A stretch of 64,000 nucleotides of DNA from Malurus cyaneus samueli (lineage: Eukaryota > Chordata > Aves > Passeriformes > Maluridae): positions 55,284,918-55,348,917 of the forward strand of contig CM019216.1 in NCBI GenBank assembly GCA_009741485.1, written 5' to 3'. The translations under genes were made by a program, and so were the position numbers. Of the stretch, positions 1-20,494 are shown one piece after another. The stretch's first letter is position 1. The number at the start of each line of letters is the position of its first letter. Below the pieces are notes generated by a model, which had not been told where the DNA came from, did no database searches, and was given only the letters and a program-made list of their open reading frames with translations.

Positions 1-7497
<7,497 letters not shown>

Positions 7498-7900
7498 CTA
7501 GCAGTGGAGATGTCATCTCTGGATGCAGGCCGCCCACTTGGAGATGACATGTGTTCTGAAGTTACTGCTTACACTGATTTGTAGTTGGTGGAAGGCCCTG
7601 AGCACCTTCTAGGTTATATTTGAAGCTGGTGTGTGCATACACGGAGACCCCAGTCCTGCATGGTGCCAGTTGCTCTCTGCCCTGCTTGATGCTCAGAAGC
7701 CAAGGGTTCCAAAGGCACCTTGGGTGACTGGGTCCAGCGTGCATGCACGTACAAAGCACATGAAACAGCCTTTCACTTGCAGGATGTTTACAACAGGCTG
7801 AAAATTAATCACAGATTCCTCTGTTCATACTCCTTGTCTGCTGGTGGAGACAGGAGTGGGACAGAATACAGATCTCTCTTCTTCTCCCATTGCAACAGTG

Positions 7901-7906
7901 AATAAA
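7901..7906 (+). promoter_or_regulatory. Candidate poly(A) signal in intron 3
   Basis: AATAAA lies 410 bases past exon 3, with a second copy at 8046-8051. Either could polyadenylate a short transcript that retains the start of intron 3. The hexamer alone is weak evidence. Confidence 0.3.
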
Positions 7907-9958
7907 AAGAGAAAAAAACTGTGCTTATTCACTTTTGATTGATGTACAAAGAAGGTCAACCTGGCCTTGTTTGTGCTGAAAGACATACAAGAAATAGACC
8001 AAGGCTTGTCTACATGCCGTTCTTGTATCAGACAATGATGTGGAGAATAAAGTGGGGTTAGTTATGTATATAGATATATGTATACATATATAAAGATCAG
8101 TGTGCCATTTTGCCGTTTTAGTTATAGCAAGAAAATACCTTTTCCATGTAGAAAAAAGCCTTTGATTTTGTGGCACATCCGATAACAAAAGAAGGAGATT
8201 TTTTTTTTTATTCAGCCTATTTTTGCATCGTTTTTTCAAAGAAACTCTTTTCTACATGTTCAGTATCCATGACCCTGTGATTAGTCTTGAGAATTTCCAA
8301 TCCCCATCCCTCAGCAAAACATGAAAGCAAATCTTAACATTCACGAAAGTAATTCAAGCACATCCCAAACACTACAAGAGGTTTGAGTTGTCTCTGCAAT
8401 TCCTTAAAAATAAGAACAAAAGGCATAAGCCTGGTTCATTCCTTGCCATATCACCTTTCAGCAATATACTTGGGTGGCTCATGCACCAGTTTCTCACTGC
8501 TGCCACTTCAGCCACAAGCTGGCTGCCTCCTCGAGGTGCAGAACTCAGTGGCTTCTTGTCAAAGCAGCTGCCCACCTGCCACTCAGCTGCTGCCAGATAT
8601 TCCAAATCAGAGTATTCCCATCTCCTTGCAGACTAAACAGTAATTGCACCAGAAAAGAGGAGGGAACAGTCTAAAGGGAGAAGGGCTAAAGTGATATATT
8701 TCATTAAGCATTAGCAGTTGGTATTGTTGTCTACTGTGGCCATACTGTGGCCTGTGAAATTGTCACCTGCTCAGTGTGGTGGTGAAGCAGAACTGCCAAA
8801 CATGGCACAGGTGCACACATATATTTATGTATATATGTGTAGTATTTACTAGATGTAGCAAATTATCAGATTCATCTGTTAATAATGCATTTGTAACCCT
8901 TAATGGAGTCAATTCTGTGCATGTGTCTGACAACAAGATTGTAACTCTGTACAGTTCCAGCTTTTTAGAGTGCAGTGTGAATGCACCCATTTTCTACATT
9001 TAATTATGTATCTTTATATTATGTTTAGGAGAGCTGTAGCCTTCTAAACTTCTACCCATAGAAAAGATGAATGTGATACTGCCCAGAGGCTGAGTGAACT
9101 GTTTCCCTGAGCACTGAGCAAACACAAAATAGAAGGTGATGCTTCCCACAGAGGTGTTTCAGCCTACTCCAGCAAGAGAGACAGCAGCAGGGATGGACTA
9201 AGCAAGTGAAGGGATCTTGAGAAGGCAATAAGGAGGAAGCTGGTCTCATAGTTGGAGTCTTTGTTGGTCAGGGTTTGGTTTGTTTGCATTCAGGGCTCAT
9301 TGATGAAATTAGTTATGAGGAAATAAAGTACCTGAGAAAGGAAGGGAAAGGGAGGTGAGAGGAAGAGTGCTGAGGAGAAATGGAAACAATAGGAATGAGG
9401 CCCAAGTGATGCAGTAAGGTTGGAAACTGAAACAAAAGAGCTATTCTTTGGATTGGATGGAACAAAAAAGGTGCATGCAGAGCTGAAAGAAATTGTTTGA
9501 ATACTTTGGTAGCTCTTCCCAGGAGCAAACTGTCAGTTTTCCCCAGAGCCATGGAGAAGACAACACTTGGAAGCTCAGGTCCTCATAGGTGTGTGGGTGC
9601 GTCTCCCCTTCAGTGTTTGAAAGAATTTGGAGTGGCCAACTTCACTGCCCTCGCCACCATCCCTGCAGTCCTGGCTTTGGCAGCTGCTGATGCTGCCATT
9701 GGTTTATTCCTGCCAGATTTGCTCCCTGAATGCTGACCTGAGCCTTCTCCCTGGAGCCCAGCTCAGCAGCTTTTTGGTGCAGTGTTTCTCATTCTCCACA
9801 ATGAATATAGAATACATTCACAGCAAGCCATGTTCAAACTTAATATTAAACTTAATTTATCTTTTTTTTTCTCCAGCAAACATTTCTGTAAGTGGCATTT
9901 TTTAACTAATATACACTAAAAAGGTTCTCTGGAATAGTAATTACTTGTGTAATATCTG

Positions 9959-9995
<37 letters not shown>
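9959..9995. repeat. (ATT)n microsatellite
   Basis: About twelve nearly perfect ATT units in OPRM1 intron 3. Confidence 0.95.
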
Positions 9996-9996
<1 letters not shown>

Positions 9997-12779
9997 TTTA
10001 AACAGAAAAATGCCCTAGAGTGAATGCATCTTTAGCTCTCAGAAAAAGAAAAAAGAAAATAACTCCCCAGACAAACCAATGTTTGCTCAGACAGTGAAAT
10101 TTTTTTAATTCTATAGACAGGGTATTCTTCTCACAGGTAAGTGCTTTCTGTACAAGAAAGTCTAAGTTGTGTGTCTGTATCGATTGAAGTGTCCTGACAG
10201 GCTCATTCTTGTATAGGCAAGGCCTTGGAGAGCATTTGGGATGAATTTTGATTGCAAGGCTGTGTAGCACTTGGCACACCTCACACATTTTCTAAGAAAC
10301 AGATGTTCTACAAGTTGCTTTTTTGCCAAGTGAGAACTCTTTTCTCCTGCTAAAGTTAATGAGAATGCAAGGCTCAATTGCATAAGGCCTAACACTCTTG
10401 AAGCATTTAAAAGCGTTTAAAATTAACACTCTTAAGCATTCAAGATGCTGTAAAGAACAACAGGGTCTTCTGTCAGGTCAAAAGCATCAACAGGAAACAT
10501 AAATTTCTGAATATTTTTCTGAATTAGTATACTGGCCTTTGGCCTACTCTGTGGCTCCTTGGCATTACCAGAAAGGTCTCGATTAAGTTTGAGATTGATT
10601 GTTGTTTTATCAGCATCTACAGAAAGTGGAAGAGCAAAATAAGTTAAAAACTGCAGAAATGCAAAATCTTGTGAATGCAGAGAGCAGCATTTCTAGAAAT
10701 TGTATGTGCTCAGTGAAGAAACACAGTTCTGAGACAGTGCAGACAGTGGCTGATGCAGAAATTGGAAGAGTTTTAGGACTGAGGTGTTTCACATCTGTGG
10801 CAGATGTATCTGGTATTACACTCCATTAACTCCTGCAGTAAAATGCATTGAGTACATCTGTTCCAGAGTGAGCTTAGAGGTTTGGCTCACTTGTTTTCTG
10901 GAGGGCATACACAATCTTATAAGTGCACTTGCACGGAGAAGGAATGATGTAATCCTGGGGGAAAAAGTGCTTGAAAAGAAAACTGCTTTCTTTGAACTTT
11001 CCTCTGTATGGCCAAGTATTGGCAGGGAAGGGAATAAAGGACCAAATATTAACAAATTTTGCAAATGGCTGAAGGTTTTTGATGTCATTGACTTAAACTG
11101 ATTCGTATCAAAGACCTTGGCAAGTACTTTGAAATAGCTTTTTGCTGCAGCTACTCTGCATCAATTTATCTCTGAGATTAAAAGAAATTTTTTTAATTGA
11201 TTGTTATTTTTCCCTGAAAACTATGTTTTCCAAGGATATTTTTGTTAGTATCTATGTGCTTGCAACAAAAAAATCCTAAATAATTAGGAAACTGGATTAT
11301 AAATAATTATAGAAATCTGAGAAATTTGTTTCAGTGGATTGCTTTCTTTGTGATCCATTTTTACAACTGCTTTAATAGGAGCTTCACCCGAATGTATCCA
11401 AGCAACTAAGCAAATTATGTATAGGCACATCTTCAGGGCTACTTAGTCATCCTATGTAACTAATCTTTTCAATTTTAGCTTCTGATGCTTTCTCCTTAAC
11501 TACTGAAATGTTTAAATGCCCTAATGGAAGCTGCAAATCCTCCTCATATGCTGAAAATGAGGCCTCATATTTTCAGTAACAAAAGGCTCAGCGCTAAAAC
11601 CTTTGCCTTTACTGCCTGGATTGGCAGCCACATAGAAATAAAAATTGGATTCAAGAAAAGTTTTTAAGTTAAAACAAGGAAAAATTGAAAGCTAGTTTCA
11701 CTTTGATTAAATAAATGAAGAAAGAATTTTCTTCCCTCTTAGTTTTCCCAGTGCTATATGACATAATTGCAAACAAATGTGGGGAATGTTGGTGAGTCCT
11801 GTTGCAGAAACATGAAAAAGAAATGGGCAGCTTCTGTAACTCCAAAACTTGGTAGATTCATATCTACCTGTATTCACAGAGAAGGGCCTTTCTGTATATA
11901 TAAGTGCATGTATCTTAAATTATATTATATTTCAGTGATAATTTAAAAGTATTGGTTCCTTTAAAAGCCTGTTTCTGGGAAGATAGTGACATCTATGAAA
12001 CACTTGCTTAAGTTAAAAAGATCCTCAAAATTGGGCTTTCTTTTGTGGCTTCTATGTGTTAACATGGTCTCTTGGTGACTCTTAAGGTTTCATCTGTGTC
12101 TCTGCTTTCCATTCTGTAAATCCTTGATTTGCAAGTGTTTCCCACCCAGCTCTCAACAAGTTCTGGTACAACATTTGCTGGGCAGCAAAAAAGGGGTTGC
12201 AGACTTTCAGGACATGCTGTGCAGTAAGCAGGTTTCCTTGATGAAAGCCTGCATGCAAATAGAACGCTACAGGGATTCTGTGCACACGCAGGGCTGAGGG
12301 GTTGTTGGGTTTGGTTCCTGGTGTAAATCCATCTCACACAGAATTTAAACTAGACTGAAAGTGAAAATCCAAAAGTTAGATATGAGCACAGAATGTATTC
12401 AACAGAAATAATAATTCCCCTGAAACTGCTGTAGAAAGAATACAGAAAGGGAGTGAAGTTTTTCCATACTCATGCAATTCATGGAGAGTCCCACCCTAGA
12501 AAGAGAACAACTGGCTTGATATGAAGTATATTCTAATTCAAATTTCAGACCTACTAATGTTTCTTTGTGATCATTTTCCCTGCTTTGTTGCTTCACAGCA
12601 AAAGCATAGTCTTGCCTTACTCTGGGCTTTGTGTTTTTAGCTTTATACAGCAGGATGGCAGCTCAAAATGAGATATAAATTCCTCCTATAAAAACTGCAC
12701 AAGTAAATGCACACACAAATTTGTGGGTGGGAAGATACTAAGCAATTGTTCATTGCATTTGCAATTTCTTTCCTTTCAG

Positions 12780-12818
12780 TTGGAACTTCAAGAAGCTGAA
12801 ACTACTCCACTGCCGTGA
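12780..12818 (+). CDS. OPRM1: OPRM1 last coding exon: C-terminal 12 residues
   Basis: This exon gives the MOR-1 type C-terminus. After the acceptor TTTCCTTTCAG the frame reads LELQEAETTPLP and TGA, twelve codons plus stop, the same length as human LENLEAETAPLP. Exon 3 ends on a codon boundary and this exon starts on one, so the phases match. With exons 2 and 3 it gives 303 residues after exon 1, the number needed for a 400-residue receptor like human MOR-1. The tail differs from human at four positions. It does not continue the open frame of intron 3, so it depends on splicing. A small error in the downstream UTR would not affect the call. Confidence 0.95.
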   Translation: MELQEAETTPLP

Positions 12819-13102
12819 CAGGGTCTCCTGCTGCATGGCTCTCAGAGCAATTGCACGCCACTGCACTGCCCTAGCGTGCTAGTGGGAACATGTAGGATAT
12901 GCTTTCCCTCAAAAAAAATACCACAGAGGAAAGTGCCTGCTTTTCCAGTCTGTCAAAAATTGCTTCTGCAGCACATCTACACTGCCCATAACAGAAGCAT
13001 GAAATGTAAGAGCGAGCAGAGCCAGGAGATGTGGGGCCATGCAGGCTCCAGCGTTCAAAGCAGTCACATTTGCCAGGAGTACACACGTTAGTCTAAAATA
13101 AA
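12819..13102 (+). other. OPRM1: Start of OPRM1 3' UTR, to first AATAAA
   Basis: This is the sequence after the TGA stop. The first AATAAA is at 13097-13102 and another is at 13205-13210. Human OPRM1 has a very long 3' UTR, so the true end may lie many kb further on. The DNA alone does not fix the cleavage site. Confidence 0.5.
13097..13102 (+). promoter_or_regulatory. OPRM1: Candidate OPRM1 poly(A) signal
   Basis: A canonical AATAAA 279 bases after the stop codon. Others follow at 13205-13210 and 14257-14262. Which one is used is unknown. Confidence 0.35.
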
Positions 13103-15174
13103 GCTACTCTGCCTGTAGCAGCCTGACACACTCTTGGTAAGTTACAGTGGTGTTAAAACAGGTTGGAAACAAAAATTCAAAGGCAAGACAACTATAGTTT
13201 GGAAAATAAAGTGTGCTTTTGAGGATGGAAAATAATGAGATATGAAGTTGTAACGCTGTTGGGTACAGTCTATTTACTCTTAAAATTTATTTGTAGAGGT
13301 GCTTTCTGTGCAGGTTGTTTGCGTGCTGAAGTCTCTCGAGGTCATCTAGAATAACACATTTGTAGTTCAAGAGGTCTTCTCTTACAAGGACTGCATGTTC
13401 TGCAGTTTCAAAGGAAAAATGCTTTTTCAGTGGTCCCTTGACATTATAAAACTCCAAGCTTCATCCTCTACTTCTATTTCACATAAAAAAAATTTAAAAT
13501 CAAAACAATGAGCTATCACTTTTTCTAAAAGAGATGAGTAAATGAAAGTATTCCACATTGTTATTGGTTGTCAAATGATCCCCAAAACAGCATATATTAA
13601 CATAAATTTTTTTGTGAATAAGAATGTAGCTATGAGCCTGTCAGAGCTTGCACAGGCAGATAATGTCTTCTCTTTCAAGTAATTTCTTAAATTTCATCTG
13701 CTCTGTCAGCAGCATTTTCATTTTGTAAGTAAATGACAGCCCCTCTGTGTAGTACTCAGAGCAATTAATGCATTAGACCTTCTTTAAAAAAGAAGTTTAA
13801 AATAATTTTGCTAGACATCTATTTTTCTTACCAAACCCACAATATGTTTGCTTTTCTAATTAACACAATACAGTCTGCATCTGCATTTTGTATTAGCTGT
13901 TAAATATTAAGATTTCAGGAAGAAGGACTGCAGTACTGCAGTATTGTACTGCAGTAAATGCCTTCTTAGCTGTTTCTAGTATGAAAAATAGAAATATTCA
14001 TGTAGATAAGTTGTGGTGCAATAGTATTTTCTATACATTGTTACTTGCTTTGTAAATAAATCATCGTAGATGACCAGGAGAAAATGTACTTCGATGAATT
14101 TAAGTGTATTCTGAAACACAACTATATGGAACAGGGTTGGGGTTTTTTTTGTCCTTTTCTTTCTGCAGCCAAAATGTATTTCTTATTTTCACTGCTAAAG
14201 TCTGTGTAACAATAATATTATAATGTGAAATTGTTTGTTTCTGCCATAGACTGCATAATAAAGATTGAAGACCAAATCCTTGCAAGTTGTAAATGAAAGA
14301 ATTATTTGAATTTCATCCTATGTTAGCTATGTTGCAGCTAAATATGTAGCCTTTATATTAGCACCCTGAATCTAGAAATGACAGAAGTGCCTTAATTTTT
14401 CTCTTTTGCTATTGAAAATTCCACTGTGTTGTCATATGGACTTAGGTTTAATTTTGTGTTAGTTTAGCTCTATCACCTCATAATCATCATTAACGTTTAA
14501 ACCACAGGCATCACTATTCTAACAGGTTTTGCATCTAATTTTAAACAGCCTCAGATGGGCACTTGGAAGAAGTTGATAAATTGTTTTGCACTACACAGCA
14601 GTATTACTTAAATAACAAAACCAGCATAGAATATACCAGATGTAAACACATTAATGTCCTATGACATAATTACTACCTGATGGTTTCAGAGTAGTCTGAC
14701 ATTTTCACATACAACAATCTCAAATTTAAAAAGTTGAATTAATATTTTAAAAGTCTTAAATGACAGACAAAAAGCATGTTTAAGTAAACTTAAGATCACA
14801 GTTTTCTGAGTAGTCAAAAGTTCAGCTTTCACAAAATTCACATAATTAATTGAAGCCATTATTTCTTCTCTACTTTGGATGAAGCATACAGGCAAAATAC
14901 TGTGACCTGCCAGCAGACAGCCAAATATTTTTTAAAGATATTTTCCGCAGTCCAACAATTGAGAAGCCCCATTGTAAATATGCTTAGCAGTAATAATGTA
15001 GCCTTGATGGTTTAAGGATATGAGGAAGCAAATTTTATTAGCAGAGCATTAGCAGAAAGTAAGAAAAATGTCTTTTTTTTTTCAGAAGGTTTGAATGTTC
15101 ACTGGTAGTGCTTTGCAGTAAGTAGCATATTATTACAAAACTTCTGTATCTGCATTGTAAACCTTCAATAAAAA

Positions 15175-15800
15175 TGTCTGTGTTTCTTGTGTATTTGCAC
15201 TCAACCCCACTGTCAATATTTGCGTTGAAAACATTAAATAGCACGGATCCCAAGGGACACCATTTGTCACCAATGTCCATCTGGACACTGAGCCTTGGAT
15301 CACTACCTTTTGCATGTGCCTGTCCAACCAATTTCTCACCTAATGAACAGTCCACCCATCAAACCCCTATGCCCAGTTTAGAGACAAGGATATTGTGGGA
15401 GGCCATGTCAAAGGCCTTATGTAAGTCCACACAGATGACATCCACGGCCCCTCTCTCATCCACTGATGCAGTCACTCCATCCTAGAAGCCCACAAGCTTG
15501 GTCAGGCTGGATTTGCCTTGGTGAAGCTATACTGGCTGTCCCAAATCACCTCCTCATCCTCTGTGTGTCTTGGCAAAACTTCTGTGAGTTCCTTGATTTT
15601 CCCAGTCACAGAGATGAGGCTCATGTGTTGGTAGTTCCCAGGAGCCTCCTTCCTACTAATTCTAAAGGCAGGTGCAATGTTTCCCTTTTTCCAGTCACCT
15701 GGGACTGACTACGCCTGACTGCCATGACTTTCCAAATATAACGGAGAATGTCTTGGCAGCTACATCAGCCCATTCCCTATTTACTTCCAGGAGTCTCAAT
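15175..15800 (-). mobile_element. CR1 LINE fragment, reverse-transcriptase region, decayed
   Basis: Read on the - strand this gives degraded pieces of the CR1 ORF2 reverse transcriptase: RNWLDRHMQKVV, then SVSRWTLVTNGVP, then SVLFNVF and IDSGVE. These match the avian CR1 pattern of a RNWL block, VTSGVPQGSVLGP, and FNIFINDIDSGIE. The catalytic FADD box that should follow is lost, and frameshifts and stops break the frame. The + strand shows the usual antisense CR1 text, such as AAGGGACACCATTTGTCACC. Both edges are approximate. It is truncated and cannot encode a working enzyme. Confidence 0.88.
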
Positions 15801-18129
15801 AGAAGGGAAAAGGAAAATTGAAGAGATTTCCTATATAAATGTCCCCTCTGACAAGAGGTGCTTCATCCCGGAGCTGACATTTTCCACTTCAGAGACAGAC
15901 TCTGTGAACCCAAAGCTCTTTCTGTGAGCTTGTCTCTCCTGAAGCTGGAATACAGCTGAGGGGAATTGCAGATGTTTCAGCAGAGGAAATGCACATCTGA
16001 GCTGGCTTTGAGCTGACTTGTGCCAGTTCACTCAGCTGGCAAAGAGGGGGAACAGTTCACCAGCTGAACTCCCTGTCTTTTTTACTTTATTGTTATTAAA
16101 GGCAAGGCAGCATGAGTAGGCTTACCTGTGCTACAGGCATCGGATCCTTATTTTGAGTAATGGGATGAAACCTTAGGAATCGACATCATGCCTTTCCATA
16201 TATCCAAAATGATAAAAAAGTAGGACACTTACTGCAGGTTGTGTCATGGGCAAAACAGAGTCAACTAATTCTTGCTAATTAACACAAAGTTTTCATAAGG
16301 ATTCTGGTAATAAGAAAAAACTCAAAACCAACTCTGTGCCAGCTGCATTGGTAAAAATACTACTTTGGTGGCCTCCAGTGGGCACCTGCCACAGGGTGGG
16401 TTGCTTGCAGACACAGACCTTTGGGGGGTGCCCCTGTCCTTCCGACTTATTTTTCACAGTTTTGGTGTGTTGGGGCTTTTTTTATCAGAAAAATTTTCTG
16501 TATAAGGTCAGTGTTTTGCCAAATTTACACAAAAACTGATTAGCTCTGATTTTCCAAAATTCAATATTTTTTTTCAGTGACCTGCTTCTGAGTTACTTGT
16601 TTTTCTAAAAACTAAGTTTTTTAAGACCATGTTCTCTTGACAGCCATTTCGTACAAACAAACTGAAAGACCTTCTTTCAGTTTTTGCTTTGTATCAAACA
16701 TTTTCTTCAACATATAGGCTCAAAGTGATAACTTTGGTGGCAGGACTCTTAACTGCTTGGAAAATTTATCATCTGGGAATTGCCAGTACTAAAAACTCCA
16801 AAGCAGGTGATAAGATCAACGTTTTACTTTCCACTGGTATCCAGTTCCTAATTTGACCAGCTGCTGTTTCTCCTGATCTTTTTTAACTTCTCTCTTGTTT
16901 AGTGCTTCCATCTACTACATTTTGGCAAATAAAGTGAAGTCAAAAGTGCTTGGGCTTTCATATATTTTTGGGTGAACTTTTTACCTGACCACAATCATAT
17001 TCTTCTCCCCCCCGCCCCAGATTTCTAACAATTAGTTATTTTCTTTTGAATTTTTCAAAGAAGCAAGTTATTTGTGAATAAGGTGCAGTTTAGTTCAGTA
17101 TAATCTGAATTCTCTCTCACTGCTTACCAATTTTGTAAAAGTACATATTCAACCTCTTATATTAAATGTTTGCTTGGTTTACTCAATAGCGCAGAGATGA
17201 TCCAGGCTGTTCAAATTTAATTGCTTTTTTTGTATTCCTTCATTGGGATATTTTCTCGTATCTGATGTTCCGGAGACCAGAAGACAAAAGAACAGGGAAC
17301 AGGCAGGCTCCAGGCATACACTGTTCACATTTAAGTGATTCATCAAGTTGTTTTACATATCAATTTACTGTCACAGTCTCTTTCTGCAAATATATATTTT
17401 TTTTTTATTTTTCTCTTGTAAAGGTGTCAGTAGGAAGCATTAGAATAACTCATTCTTCCCTGAGTCCTGTACCTTGAATCAGACAGATAAATACAACCTG
17501 GTAGATCCAAACATGATAAATGAGTCTGATGATAAAGGCAGAAAAAGCTTCTTGCTCTGAAAGATTTACAAATCAAGATAGCTTCCATGTATCATCATGC
17601 AGTTAGATAAAGAAAGAGAATGGTAGCATCATAACACTGATTAAAACAGTAGTTATTATGCAATGCTTATGAGGTTTTTATTTTCAAGGGAGGATCAGAC
17701 CATAACGAAGTATCAGTTTATGATGGATCAGTGGTTCATGTATTGACATTAATTCTTTGTAATGGAGAAGCTAAATATCATCACCAGATGAACTCTGAAC
17801 AGGAGGCCTCCCATTGGTGTTCCTAATAACTATAACCTCCCCCTGTGCTGATGGTCTCCGGCTTAATGCAGATCATTACAGAGCAACAGAAGACTAATTT
17901 TTTTGAAGCATTTGATGGACCATTTATGTTGCCTTTTACACTGCCATCATTCTCTGTAATTTGGTTTGAATGTGGGATAATTGTAAGAAATCTTTTCTTC
18001 TCTTCCAAGAAAACCATGCACTACATGTGCAGAGAAACCCCATGTTAATTTTATGAAAGCAGAAGCAGCAGTTGAACTACACATGTGACTGTACACACCA
18101 CCTGTACCTCTGACTACTGGTTGAGCTGA

Positions 18130-18134
18130 AGTGG
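18130..18134. repeat. 5-bp target-site duplication, left copy (AGTGG)
   Basis: AGTGG abuts the terminal TG of the solo LTR and is repeated at 18923-18927 on the other side. Confidence 0.8.
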
Positions 18135-18922
18135 TGTCTTGGTTTCAGATAATTTTTTCAGAGAAAAAATGTTACAGGGTAAATGTTTCCTCTGAAGTGA
18201 AAAATTTGATAATTTTTCCCACCAACATGAAATAGATGTTTGGGCAAAAGTGAAGAGAAAAATAAAGCATTTTATTAACAAAACACGGTGCCCACAGGAC
18301 ACAGATAAAAAGTAACTGTTAGATATTTAAAAGTCCAGGAATGCACGCTGCTCCTTCCTCCACAGCTGCTCGGCCACATGGTGGGGAGAAAGATGGTGTG
18401 GCTCTTGTCCTAGGGGGAAAAAAAAGAAACAAACCAAAAAGTCCACGTGGCTGCTCGAGCAACAGTGGCAACCTTCTGGCTGTCCTCTCCTCACTGTAAA
18501 TGAAACAGAGGGCTTGGTGTGCTTTTCTGTCACCAGCTTGGCTTCTTCCGGAGTTCAGGACGAGACAGAGCAGCACCGCTTCTCCCCACCGGCCACCAAA
18601 TTGCTCCAGAAGAAAAATCACAGGAGCTGCAGAGGGGGTGGCGTCCCAGGGAAAGTTGTTTGCCCAAGCTAACAAACCCGAGCTAGCTAAACAGCAACAA
18701 CGTAACTCCACTGCATCCATCGAGCAGGACCTCCCACCCACCGATCTGACCTCCAAAAGCCCGCAGCAGTGTGGCAGCCCTGGCTTTTTAAACTCCCCAC
18801 ACTGCCTTCCCAGCCACCTCTGCCTCTTCTTCCAGGTCACATTTAAAGGCACAGACAACTTTTGGGCATACAAGTTGACGGAATATAGGAATACAGGATT
18901 GGCACAAAATCAACCCTAGACA
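18135..18922 (-). mobile_element. Solo LTR of an endogenous retrovirus (788 bp)
   Basis: On the - strand the element starts TGTCTAGGGTTG and ends CCAAGACA, the TG...CA ends expected of an LTR. It is flanked by AGTGG on both sides, a 5-bp duplication as made by ERVL-type integrases. It has a TTTAAAAAG box (weak TATA) around 18785-18792, a GC-rich middle, and AATAAA (18276-18271) followed by a T-rich stretch, the order of U3, R and U5. No gag, pol or env sequence adjoins it, so it is a recombination product rather than a provirus. Open frames of 184 and 139 codons inside it (18319-18873 -, 18500-18919 +) have no recognisable product. The family name is uncertain. Confidence 0.85.
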
Positions 18923-18927
18923 AGTGG
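18923..18927. repeat. 5-bp target-site duplication, right copy (AGTGG)
   Basis: Matches the left copy at 18130-18134. The CR1 tail begins at the next base. Confidence 0.8.
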
Positions 18928-19330
18928 AATCACAGAATCATAGAATCAGTTAGGTTGGAAAAGACCTCTATGATCGTCAAGTCCAGCCATTAACTCAGCA
19001 CTGCCAAGTCCACATCCTTAAGGGCGGCATCTACACATCTAAATACCTCCAGGTATCAGAACTCAACCACTTCCCTGGGCAGCCCATTCCAATGCTTGAC
19101 AAGTCTTTCCATGAAGAAAATTCTCCTAATGCCCAATCTAAACCTCTTCTGGTGCAACTTGAGGCCATTTCATCCCATCACTTTTTACCTGAGAGAATAC
19201 ACCAGCCCTCACCTGGTCACAGCCTCCTTTCAGGCAGATGTAGGGAGTGATAAGGTCTCCTGTGAGCCTCCTTTTCTTCAGGCTAAACACCCCAGCTCCC
19301 TCACCAGCAGAAGTTTCAGTCCTTTAATAG
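18928..19330 (-). mobile_element. CR1 LINE 3' end
   Basis: The + strand opens AATCACAGAATCATAGAATC and continues with GGTTGGAAAAGACCTC, the reverse complement of the CR1 3' end. It is followed by the usual text of the ORF2 C-terminus and 3' UTR. It is 5'-truncated at about 19330, as most CR1 copies are. The neighbouring LTR inserted exactly at its 3' edge, so the CR1 is probably the older element. Confidence 0.9.
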
Positions 19331-20454
19331 CAAGGGGTCTTTAAACAGGAAAGGAATTGCAATCAGTAGGAAGTGAAGCAATGGCAAATTCAGGTGGCTC
19401 CCCTCTGAAAACATGTACTAGAGATGATTTAGAGGTATCAGGAAGGTGTAAAGGGATTTAACCAACTGAGTCAAGAATACCCTCCCTCCCCACTGTTCTT
19501 AAAACAAAACATCATGCATTGGGACTACTTGAGCTGGATAAAAGACTAGCAGAATGCTTCTGCAGAATGAAGAGAAGGTTATAGCATTTGGGTTTGGCTT
19601 TCAAATCTCTGGATTGGTGAATTCACCTGTGAGGAGTGAATGAAGCACCATCTAAAGAAATTCTCACAGTGCTTTGGTTTAAAAGTAACAATACAAGTCA
19701 CTTCTAGCAGTAGATTTTATGTAATGATGCCAAAACTTCAGCAAGTCTCTTACAAGCCCTAAGCAAACAGATGTCCATAAAATACATAGAAGTATAGAGA
19801 AGAAGTGAGTGAGAAGAAGAAAACAAACAGTAGAAGAAAATTTACTATGCAGGAAAATTCAGTGAAATCAGTATTACCTGTAATGGAGTAAAACTGAGGC
19901 CAAATTTTAAATGTCACATAGGTGGTTATCTCCACAGGCTGCCTTACTAAGGTTTTCCCTTTCCACTTCCCCACCCCTTTTCCTTTAACATCACTGCCTC
20001 TGCTTTGTATTTGCTGTTTTTACCTTCTGTCTGGTGTAAGTTCAGTGAAACTACTGCTACCTCTTCTCCACACAGCAGCAATCCTCTTTCTTGTCCTGTT
20101 CTTTTGTAGAAATGAATCTTCCTTTTAAGTGCACAGTCTCCAGTAATATATTTGATGGCTGCTGCTGGGCTTTTAGCAGAGATATCAATGAGAGTGTTAA
20201 AGGGAGCATTACTTTTTTCCTAAGTTTATGAGGAAAAGAACAGTGAAATAAAATGTTATATAAGAGGTGTTATGAAGAAAAAAATATTATGAGTGTTCAA
20301 TAGTTTACAGATTTTAACACACCTTTCTTCAAGCTCAACGTGTTTTGTTGCAACCAATATCAGCACCTAATCTGTGAATCTGTGGGTATGTGCGAATTTA
20401 TATGTATTCCAGAAAAGGCTGCTGGATTAGAAATGATTAATTGGAGCAATATAC

Positions 20455-20494
20455 AATAAATGTCTCTTACCTTTAATAAATGTCTCTTATCTTT
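20455..20494. repeat. Tandem duplication, 2 x 20 bp
   Basis: Two adjacent 20-bp units starting AATAAATGTCTCTTA differ at one base. Confidence 0.9.

Noticed and set aside
15038..15485. Overlapping frames on both strands that could be taken for genes
   Set aside because: The - strand frames are decayed CR1 reverse-transcriptase pieces and the + strand frame is its complement.
18319..18873. 184-codon open frame on the - strand, the longest in the window
   Set aside because: It lies wholly inside the solo LTR at 18135-18922, has no recognisable domain, and overlaps a + strand frame of similar quality.
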